From positions 1 to 46,099 of the forward strand of contig JAMCSY010000017.1 in NCBI GenBank assembly GCA_023379125.1: a DNA stretch of 46,099 nucleotides, written 5' to 3'. This stretch comes from Patescibacteria group bacterium (GTDB taxonomy: Bacteria > Patescibacteriota > Microgenomatia > Daviesbacterales > UBA10151). Within the stretch, counting starts at the first letter, position 1, and each line of letters starts with the position of its first letter. Position numbers and translations under genes: made by a program. The notes below the pieces were generated by a model. That model did no database searches and had not been told where the DNA came from. It saw only the letters and a program-made list of their open reading frames with translations. Positions 16,601 to 22,937 of this stretch are shown here, piece after piece.

Positions 16601-17320
16601 GAGAGGCTGCATGCTCTTGACCAAATCAGAAACTGTTTTGAAAATTTGTTCCAGTTGAGCATGCTCAACTGCTACATTATCCCTTAACCGCTGGATTTCT
16701 TGACGAGTTCTAAGCTGTAAATCAGCAGCAGCCAATTCATATTTTTCTTTATCTGGAGTTTCCCTCTTTAGTTGATCCAATTGTTTCTTCATCTCAGCCT
16801 CAAGTTGGCTAATATTTTTCTCGGACGATTCTCGGGCTAAGTCTTTTTTGCTTTCCAAATCAGTTTCCAGCTTTTTCATACTGGCTGTCTGTTTATCAGT
16901 GTCAACATCGATTACCATAAAAGAAGCAAAGTAAATCACTGCTTCCAAACTTTTCAAGGATAAGTCGAGCACTAAAGATAGTTTGGAGGGAGCTCCTTTA
17001 ACAAACCAAATATGAGCCACTGGAGCAGCCAGGGTAATATGTCCCATGCGTTCGCGTCGAACCTTGCTTTGAGTAACTTCTACGCCACATTTATCACAAA
17101 TTACACCACGATAACGAATTCTTTTGTACTTACCACAATAACACTCATAGTCTTTTGTAGGACCAAAAATATTTTCAGCAAACAAACCATCCTTCTCTGG
17201 CTTAAGAGTACGATAATTAATTGTTTCTGGCTTGGTTACTTCACCAAAAGACCAGGCCTTGACTTGATCAGGTCCAGCAATAGTTATTTTTAATGCTCCA
17301 AAATCAACAATGTCGTTCAT
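13616..17320 (-). CDS. rpoC: DNA-directed RNA polymerase beta' subunit
   Basis: A 1234-residue beta' subunit. Visible parts are the N-terminal zinc ribbon (CYCGKYKRIRYRGVICDKCG), a long charged coiled coil at about residues 130-230, the catalytic NADFDGD motif that holds the active-site magnesium, the second zinc site (CSDTAG, then CKAKVGLCARC) and the bridge-helix/trigger-loop region GEPGTQLTMRTFHSGG. It is complete and follows rpoB after 139 nt. A 10-bp hairpin with one bulge (13604-13629) encloses its last codons, with the stop in the loop. The start has no Shine-Dalgarno sequence and shares the ATGTCC leader element. Confidence 0.98.
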   Translation of the reverse strand: MNDIVDFGALKITIAGPDQVKAWSFGEVTKPETINYRTLKPEKDGLFAENIFGPTKDYECYCGKYKRIRYRGVICDKCGVEVTQSKVRRERMGHITLAAPVAHIWFVKGAPSKLSLVLDLSLKSLEAVIYFASFMVIDVDTDKQTASMKKLETDLESKKDLARESSEKNISQLEAEMKKQLDQLKRETPDKEKYELAAADLQLRTRQEIQRLRDNVAVEHAQLEQIFKTVSDLVKSMQPLRIISEDEYLKLDEYGVVDFVKVGMGAEGLLEVLKKIDLDKLSANLREEVRKSTGQRHIKATKRLRVIEGMRGAGISPEWMIMRILPVIPPDLRPMVQLPGGRFATSDLNDLYRRVINRNNRLKKLIDLGAPEIILRNEKRMLQEAVDALIDSNIKTSRRDAGSSHALRSLSDMLRGKQGRFRQNLLGKRVDYSGRSVIVVGPHLRLDQVGLPREMALEMFKPFVLREIIARGLAANIKSAKNVLEMRPVEVWDILEEVIKGHPVLINRAPTLHRLGIQAFHPVLTDGNAIQIHPCICAGFNADFDGDQMAVHVPLSQAAQEEANHLMMAKENILRPASGLPITVPNREMALGTYYATSINQDLESIMNKVFAADEAVLAYQTKQLNLRQLIKVRFTDGQEMETTVGRILFNRTLPESMRFVNDSVNSSGIQELVKKAFNQFTKEEVASLIDSLKNFGFWGSTLSGLSLSVFDNTIIPEKDKLITDGDKEVAEVENNLQKGLITNEEKRVLTEEIWTRIGDEIAKKTLASLASENPVSFVMKSGGARATPEQIKQLSGMRGFSVDPTGKIVELPTKSNYRQGLSVFEYFTSARGARKGVADKALKTADAGYLTRRLVDVSHDLIIRSEQCSDTAGITLDIPAEGMSAMTSRFLGRKLAAKVVDVKTKKVVLVEGEHLDETALAKVAAAGVDSLTVFTPISCKAKVGLCARCYGWDLTTRKPVEIGVPVGVVAAQSIGEPGTQLTMRTFHSGGIVGMDITMGLPRVEELFEARTPKTVVPISEIAGKVTITETDMGVKVRIRTTSKPFEEREYMVPASAVLMVEDGQIIAAGQQLAIGHLDIKEVVRIKGLKEAQKYIVDEVRKVYSSQGVSINEKHFEAIVRKMSDKVRVESQGDTNLLPGEVVDKIKFDEENQRVLAEGGDPATASVVILGITRASLLTESFLSAASFQETTTVLSDAAASGKVDHLLGLKENVIIGRLIPTSPERAQVDRVST

Positions 17321-17323
17321 CAG

Positions 17324-17341
17324 CTAGACAGATTTGGACAT
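17324..17341 (-). promoter_or_regulatory. rpoC leader mini-ORF (ATGTCC element)
   Basis: On the minus strand ATG TCC AAA TCT GTC TAG encodes MSKSV and stops 3 nt before the rpoC ATG. It matches the rpsJ mini-ORF (MSEFV) in length, codon positions and placement. An AGACA/TGTCT inverted repeat surrounds it. Neither this ATG nor the rpoC ATG has a strong ribosome-binding site nearby. Confidence 0.5.
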
Positions 17342-17459
17342 GTCTGTTAGTTGATCTAGTAGTTTTTACTACCAAATCATCTATTACATATCCTTTTTCT
17401 GTAAATGTCCTTTCTTATTTTTTATTTAATCTCATTTGGCATGCCATTTATCATGCAAT

Positions 17460-20400
17460 CTATGCTGCTTTTGCCAAAACATGATCTTCATCTTGCATTT
17501 CAGTTTCTTCAAGCTTTTCTTCAGCTTCAGCATTTTCTAATGCTTCTTCTTTTAAGTCAACTATCTCCATTGGCGAATTATCTCCTAACTCCTCTGGAGA
17601 TGCTTGTTGAGTAACCCCCATTGCTTCTTCAAATTCAGCTACTTTATTGTTTTCCTCAAGATTTTCTGTCTCTTCAACTTCAACCACTTTTTGGTCAATT
17701 GTACTCATATCAGTACCCAAGCTTTGTAACTCTTTAACCAACACCTTAAATGACTCTGGAATTAGGGCTTGAGGAATCTCTGTTCCCTCAATAATTGATT
17801 GATAAGCCTTGGTTCTACCTACCACATCATCAGACTTGATAGTTAACATTTCTTGTAAGATATGAGCTGCTCCATAGGCTTCTAGCGCCCAAACCTCCAA
17901 CTCTCCCAATCTCTGTCCACCCATCTGAGCTTTTCCACCCAGAGGCTGTTGGGTGACCATTGAGTATGGTCCAGTAGAACGAGCATGTTGCTTATCTTCC
18001 ACCATATGAATAAGCTTCAAAAAGTGAGTAATTCCTACCACTACTGGCTTTTCAAAATATTCACCAGTCCGTCCATCAATCAACCTGAACTTACCGTTAT
18101 CTGGCAGGTTAGCCTCTTTAAACAAATCGCTTAATACATTCTCAGGCACTTTTTCAAAAACAGGTACCGCCACCTTAAAACCAAGTTTCTTCGCGGCAAT
18201 TCCAAAATGTACTTCAAGTAACTGTCCTAAATTCATACGCGAGAGAATTGTCACTGGAGAAATGATAATATCCACTGCCGTACCATCTTCCAAATGAGGC
18301 ATGTCTACTTCCGGAACAATCTTAGAAATCACTCCTTTATTACCATGACGTCCAGCTAATTTATCTCCTTCCGTGACTTTTCTTAGTTGAGCCACTTTAA
18401 CTTTAATTCTCATTAATGTTCCTGCATCTAATTCGTCGCCATTTTCCCGAGACAAAATCTGAATTCCAATCACTGTACCACGCTCACCATGTGGCATACG
18501 CAACGAAGTATCCCTAACTTCCTTTGCTTTTTCACCAAAAATTGCCCTTAGCAATCTTTCCTCAGCAGTGAGTTCTGTTTCTCCTTTTGGCTGAACTTTA
18601 CCCACTAAAATATCGTTTGGACCAACTGTAGCACCAATTCGGACAATTCCTTTTTCATCTAAATTCATTAAATTTTCTTCCGCAACATTGGGAATATCGC
18701 GAGTCAGCTCATCTGGACCAAGCTTAGTCTCTACCACATCAGTCACATATTCCTCAATATGGATTGAAGTCAGTAAATCCTGCTTAACCAATTTATCGGA
18801 GATAACAATCGCATCTTCATAACCCAAACCTTCATAATTCATATAAGCAATTAATAGATTTTGCCCTAGGGCAAGCTCTCCTCCCTGTGTGGAAGTTCCA
18901 TCAATTAACAGTTCACCCTCCTTAACCTTGTGACCCAAACTCACCACTGGCCTCTGACTGTAACAAGTACTTTCTGGAGTATTAACGAATTTCCTAATTT
19001 CAAAAGTCTGTTTTTCCTTCTTCCCAGTGAGAGTAATTTTCTCAGCATCAACATAAGTTACTTCTCCATCAAACGGTGCTTTGACAATCCGGCCCATATT
19101 TTCTGCTACCATTCCTTCCATTCCAGTGCCAACTATTGGAGCTGAAGGAAGTAGTAAGGGAACCGCTTGATTCTGCATGTGCGAACCCATTAAAGCACGA
19201 TTGGCATCATCGTGAGCTAAGAAGGGAATCAGCGAAGCAGAAACACCAACAATCTGTTGGGGTGAAACATCAATAAAGTTAACCAGCTTAGTATCTCCTT
19301 CAAAAAAACTACCATTATAACGCAGTGGCACCCTTTTTTGTGAGATACGTCCATCTTTGTCTGTGGCAACCATCGCTTCAGTAATGTAGTAATCCTCTTC
19401 GTCGTCAGCAGACAGATAGACAATTTCGTCAGTTACTATTGAATGACCATCTTTTTGGATTACTTTTTTATAGGGAGTCTCTAAGAAACCATAGTCATTG
19501 ATCTGCGAATAGAGTGCTAGATATGTTACTAAACCAATGTTCTGACCTTCGGGTGAACGAATAGGATCAATTCGACCATATTGTGAATGGTTAATATCAC
19601 GAATAGAGAAAGTTGCTCTTTCACGAGTGATTCCACCTTGCCCAGTCACTGTTAACCTTCTTAAATGATCCACTTCAGAGAGAGGATTGGTTTGATCTAG
19701 GATCTGTGAAAGTTGGGATGAACGGAAAAATTCATTGACAGCAGCAATGATGGGCCGGGCATTAACTAAACTACCTGGATTAATTTCCGTATCAACTGAT
19801 AACAGGCTCATTCTTTCTTTAACAACCCTTTCCAAACGTAGTAGTCCTACCCAAAAAGCATTTTGGGCTACTAATTCACCCACACGTCTGACACGGCGGT
19901 TGGCCAAATGATCAATATCATCAACTTTGCCTTGACCATTTTGCAAACCAATCAAATAACGAATTGTGGCAACAATATCTTCATTCTTAAGCACCCAATT
20001 TTCTGGAGTATTTTCTACCTCTAGTTTCAACTTTTTATTCAGTTTAAAACGACCAACCCTGGTTAAATCATAACGGCGGTTATTAAAAAACATGCCTTGT
20101 AAGATATTACGAGCATTTTCTAACACTACTGGATCACCCGGCCTCATTTTACGAAAGATTTCTAGTAGGGCTTCATCTTGATCCTTGGTTAAATCCTTAG
20201 CCAAGGTGGATTCTAAATAGTGATGATCAGGGTCATTATCAACACCTTCAAAAAGCTTAGCTAACTGATCGTTATCTGCATAGCCAATTGCTCGCAGAAA
20301 GGTAGTGGCGGCAAATTTTCGGCGACGATCAATTTTCACAGTTACTACATCAGTCCGGGAAACTGAAAACTCTAGCCACGAACCGTGAGCAGGGCGCAGT

Positions 20401-20885
20401 TCAGCTCCGTATAAAATACGTCCGGTAATTGGATCTTGTGAGGAGGAAAAGAAAACACCAGGTGATCTAACAATCTGATTAACTACCGCTCGTTCGATAC
20501 CATTGATAATAAAGGTGCCTTTTTGAGTCATTAAAGGAATATCGCCCAAGAAGACCTCTTGCTGATACTCTTCATTAGTTTGTAAATTAACCAGAGTCAC
20601 TTTCACCCGCAAAGGTGCATCATAGGAGATACCTTTCACAACAGCCTGATCAGGAGACAATTTCGGTGTACCGAGTGTATAATCACCAAATTCTAGGCGC
20701 CAATTTTTACCAGTGAAGTCCAAAATGGGGTTAACAGATTGGAGCAGATAACTGATACCTTCTTTGAGAAACCACTCATAGGACTCTCTCTGTAGACGTG
20801 TTAAATCAAAACGCCAAGCAGTACCTTGACGATTCCCCCAGTAGACACGTTGATTTATATTGTTTTTTGTGCTTAAATCGGGCAT
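17460..20885 (-). CDS. rpoB: DNA-directed RNA polymerase beta subunit
   Basis: A 1141-residue beta subunit with the usual conserved regions, including the fork/rifampicin-pocket segment SSQLSQILDQTNPLSE and the C-terminal GGKAQMGGQRLGELEVWALEAYGA (quoted in parts: GGKAQMGGQRLGE, EVWALEAYGA). About 75 extra residues at the C-terminus are strongly acidic. In E. coli numbering the pocket has S531T, A532V, L533T and P535Q. It begins the str cluster, with its own promoter, a leader hairpin and a GAGGAT ribosome-binding site. Confidence 0.98.
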   Translation of the reverse strand: MPDLSTKNNINQRVYWGNRQGTAWRFDLTRLQRESYEWFLKEGISYLLQSVNPILDFTGKNWRLEFGDYTLGTPKLSPDQAVVKGISYDAPLRVKVTLVNLQTNEEYQQEVFLGDIPLMTQKGTFIINGIERAVVNQIVRSPGVFFSSSQDPITGRILYGAELRPAHGSWLEFSVSRTDVVTVKIDRRRKFAATTFLRAIGYADNDQLAKLFEGVDNDPDHHYLESTLAKDLTKDQDEALLEIFRKMRPGDPVVLENARNILQGMFFNNRRYDLTRVGRFKLNKKLKLEVENTPENWVLKNEDIVATIRYLIGLQNGQGKVDDIDHLANRRVRRVGELVAQNAFWVGLLRLERVVKERMSLLSVDTEINPGSLVNARPIIAAVNEFFRSSQLSQILDQTNPLSEVDHLRRLTVTGQGGITRERATFSIRDINHSQYGRIDPIRSPEGQNIGLVTYLALYSQINDYGFLETPYKKVIQKDGHSIVTDEIVYLSADDEEDYYITEAMVATDKDGRISQKRVPLRYNGSFFEGDTKLVNFIDVSPQQIVGVSASLIPFLAHDDANRALMGSHMQNQAVPLLLPSAPIVGTGMEGMVAENMGRIVKAPFDGEVTYVDAEKITLTGKKEKQTFEIRKFVNTPESTCYSQRPVVSLGHKVKEGELLIDGTSTQGGELALGQNLLIAYMNYEGLGYEDAIVISDKLVKQDLLTSIHIEEYVTDVVETKLGPDELTRDIPNVAEENLMNLDEKGIVRIGATVGPNDILVGKVQPKGETELTAEERLLRAIFGEKAKEVRDTSLRMPHGERGTVIGIQILSRENGDELDAGTLMRIKVKVAQLRKVTEGDKLAGRHGNKGVISKIVPEVDMPHLEDGTAVDIIISPVTILSRMNLGQLLEVHFGIAAKKLGFKVAVPVFEKVPENVLSDLFKEANLPDNGKFRLIDGRTGEYFEKPVVVGITHFLKLIHMVEDKQHARSTGPYSMVTQQPLGGKAQMGGQRLGELEVWALEAYGAAHILQEMLTIKSDDVVGRTKAYQSIIEGTEIPQALIPESFKVLVKELQSLGTDMSTIDQKVVEVEETENLEENNKVAEFEEAMGVTQQASPEELGDNSPMEIVDLKEEALENAEAEEKLEETEMQDEDHVLAKAA

Positions 20886-20911
20886 TGGTAACTTTAATCC
20901 TCTTAAGTACC

Positions 20912-20940
20912 AAAAAAATCAGCATACGGATAAGGTATGC
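20912..20940 (-). promoter_or_regulatory. Terminator-like hairpin in the rpoB leader
   Basis: On the minus strand GCATAC-CTTATCC-GTATGC (20922-20940) forms a 6-bp stem, followed after TGA by seven Ts (20912-20918). It lies between the rpoB promoter and its ribosome-binding site. The stem is weak, so partial termination or pausing is more likely than a full stop. Confidence 0.5.
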
Positions 20941-20968
20941 CTCTTCTTCTTTTTTTAGACTGTGGATA

Positions 20969-20997
20969 ATTTAACCACAATGAGATTAGGTTGTCAA
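20969..20997 (-). promoter_or_regulatory. rpoB promoter
   Basis: On the minus strand a perfect -35 box TTGACA (20992-20997) and a -10 box TTAAAT (20969-20974) are 17 nt apart. The leader to the rpoB ATG is about 77 nt. Confidence 0.75.
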
Positions 20998-21089
20998 CGG
21001 GCAAAAACCTCCTGCTTTTTACAAGCGGTAAATCTATATTAAAAGAAATATACTAGTAATGTAAAGATGGTGAAATATTGAGTTGCTTA

Positions 21090-21461
21090 TTATTTCTCCT
21101 GATTCATCGGTGATGCTAATTGAAAAAAATTATTATCTGGATCAGCTAAAGTAGCTAGCCACATCTCATTTGCCTCCATCGGATGATAAGGTTCAGTAAT
21201 AATATCCACACCAGTAATTTTTTTAATTCGATCAAACTCACCTACCACATCGTCCACTTCAATATTAAAAATCATCCTTTCCGGGTTTTGATTTCTGCCA
21301 TGCACTTTATCATGAGGGCCAATCATTAAGTATCCATCACCAATTTTAAAACCCTGGTAACTATTTTGTCGCCAATCAGGTTTTTTGTCTAAAACCTCCC
21401 TATAAAACTTCGCTAGTTCATTGGGGTTTTCTGAATAAAGCAATAATGAATTAAAATTCAT
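21090..21461 (-). CDS. VOC (glyoxalase/bleomycin-resistance-like) family protein
   Basis: A protein of 123 residues with the paired beta-alpha-beta-beta-beta layout of the VOC superfamily. N-terminal FNSLLLYSENPNELAKFYREVL is the first module (quoted in parts: FNSLLLYSEN, ELAKFYREVL), and LADPDNNFFQLASP is the classic C-terminal strand with a metal-position glutamine rather than glutamate. Substrate is unknown: members include isomerases, dioxygenases and antibiotic-binding proteins. ATG 21461 was chosen over an in-frame TTG. A TATAAT box 7 nt upstream suggests a leaderless mRNA. Confidence 0.8.
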   Translation of the reverse strand: MNFNSLLLYSENPNELAKFYREVLDKKPDWRQNSYQGFKIGDGYLMIGPHDKVHGRNQNPERMIFNIEVDDVVGEFDRIKKITGVDIITEPYHPMEANEMWLATLADPDNNFFQLASPMNQEK

Positions 21462-21468
21462 CAAGATA

Positions 21469-21474
21469 ATTATA
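21469..21474 (-). promoter_or_regulatory. -10 box of the VOC gene, placed for a leaderless transcript
   Basis: On the minus strand TATAAT ends 7 nt before the ATG at 21461, so transcription would start at or next to the start codon. No convincing -35 box was found. Confidence 0.5.
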
Positions 21475-21529
21475 AAAATCTAGCTTAAATGAAGCTTAAA
21501 GAATTAGTAATAGTTAAGCAAGAAATTCT

Positions 21530-22501
21530 TTATGGATAATTGGCAACATTCTGATTATGTTCCTCTAAAGTTTTAGCATAATGTGAGTTTCCCTGAGAAT
21601 CATGGTAATAATAAAGATAAGGGGTATTGGGATCAGCATTGGCTACTGCTTCTAATGAGGAAAGGCTGGGATTACAAATTGGGCCAGGTGGCAAACCTGG
21701 GTAAAGATAAGTATTATAAGGCGAGTTCACTTTTAGATCCTCTGCAGTCAGATCTTTTTTCCACCAACTCTTTTGACTAGGCTGATAACCCAAAGCATAC
21801 TGAATCGTGGCATCCGTATTTAAAGCCATACCTATTCTTAGCCTCTTTAATAAAATACTAGCTACCATAGTTCTAGCCTCATTAGATCTTGCTTCTCTCT
21901 CCACAATAGAAGCTAGTATGACTCCTTCTGCTGGAGTTAGCCCTAAATTAGTAATTTTATGTTGTAAAGCTGGTGTATACTTTTGCTGAAAGTTATTTTC
22001 CATAGTAGCCACAATATCTGCTATGGTTGAATCTTTTTTAAACAGATAAGTATCAGGAAACATATAACCTTCCTGTGCTTGAGAAATAAAACTTGTTTGG
22101 TCAATACCTAAATCAGCATTGAGTTTTTGAGCCATTTCTTCCACTCGCCAACCTTCTAATAAAGTCACACCTTTGTTGGCTATGCCAGCTGTGAGTTGCT
22201 GAAAAATTTGTCGAGCACTCATGGCTGGGCTGATTTGAAAATCTCCTGCTTGAATCAGATCTCCTTGACGAGACAGTTTAACCATTATATTGAAGGCCAG
22301 TGCTGATTTGATGAGTTTTTTTTGTTCTAATTGTTGAGCGATATTAACTACACCTTCGCCTTTTTCTACCACGAAAGTCTGAACCTGCTGATCTTGAGTA
22401 TTAACTGGAGATAATAAACCTTGCCAATATAGATACCCACCTAAACCACCCACTATCACAACTATTAATAATAGTAAAATTATCTTAGCAATCAATTTCA
22501 T
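21530..22501 (-). CDS. mltG: Endolytic peptidoglycan transglycosylase MltG (YceG-like)
   Basis: About 323 residues with one N-terminal membrane helix (residues 4-27) and an extracellular YceG domain. Family hallmarks are the catalytic-glutamate segment ASIVEREA, the LNTDATIQYALGY strand and NSPYNTYLYPGLPPGPICNP (quoted in parts: SPYNTYLYPGLPPGPI). MltG cuts nascent glycan strands and sets their length at the outer face of the membrane. Its ATG shares the A of the ruvX stop (TGATG), so the two genes are translationally coupled. Confidence 0.95.
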   Translation of the reverse strand: MKLIAKIILLLLIVVIVGGLGGYLYWQGLLSPVNTQDQQVQTFVVEKGEGVVNIAQQLEQKKLIKSALAFNIMVKLSRQGDLIQAGDFQISPAMSARQIFQQLTAGIANKGVTLLEGWRVEEMAQKLNADLGIDQTSFISQAQEGYMFPDTYLFKKDSTIADIVATMENNFQQKYTPALQHKITNLGLTPAEGVILASIVEREARSNEARTMVASILLKRLRIGMALNTDATIQYALGYQPSQKSWWKKDLTAEDLKVNSPYNTYLYPGLPPGPICNPSLSSLEAVANADPNTPYLYYYHDSQGNSHYAKTLEEHNQNVANYP

Positions 22502-22884
22502 CAATCATTTTTTCTGTCCAGGAAGTTTTGCAGGATTAAAGCAGCAGCAACTTTATCTTCCTCTCGACGATCTTTTTTTGAATTTCCTTCCTCAATCATT
22601 ATTTTTTGAGCTTGTTGACTGGACAAAGTTTCGTCCGCAAACTCTACTTTAAATCCTTCCTCTTGTAATTGTCTAGCAGCTTTTCTGACTGCCTGTCCCA
22701 TTTGCCCTTCAGGTAAACCAACCACTAAAATATCCACATGTTGCTGTCTAGCTATCTTAGTTACTGTTTGAATCCCTGTAGCGAAATTTGAAAAATGGAT
22801 CACTTGTAATGGCGTTGCCAGCTTTCCCTCGGAGAAAGCCAAACCAGCTTTTTTCATACCCCAATCAATTGCTAGATATTTCAT
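22501..22884 (-). CDS. ruvX: Putative Holliday junction resolvase RuvX (YqgF)
   Basis: A 127-residue RNase H-fold protein of normal YqgF length. The first acidic residue lies in LAIDWGMKKAGLA, followed by ILVVGLPEGQMG, the second acid in FADETLSS and the last acidic stretch RREEDKVAAALIL. Family roles are 16S rRNA 5'-end maturation and possible Holliday-junction cleavage. A promoter (CTGACA, 17 nt, TAGAAT) lies just upstream with a leader of only a few bases. Confidence 0.93.
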   Translation of the reverse strand: MKYLAIDWGMKKAGLAFSEGKLATPLQVIHFSNFATGIQTVTKIARQQHVDILVVGLPEGQMGQAVRKAARQLQEEGFKVEFADETLSSQQAQKIMIEEGNSKKDRREEDKVAAALILQNFLDRKND

Positions 22885-22897
22885 AGAAGTCTTTCCA

Positions 22898-22926
22898 ATT
22901 CTACATTAAACTGTTAAGTTTGTCAG
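22898..22926 (-). promoter_or_regulatory. ruvX-mltG promoter
   Basis: On the minus strand a -35 box CTGACA (22921-22926) and a -10 box TAGAAT (22898-22903) are 17 nt apart. The -10 ends 13 nt before the ruvX ATG, so the leader is about 6-7 nt. Confidence 0.7.
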
Positions 22927-22937
22927 ACAACAGAAAG

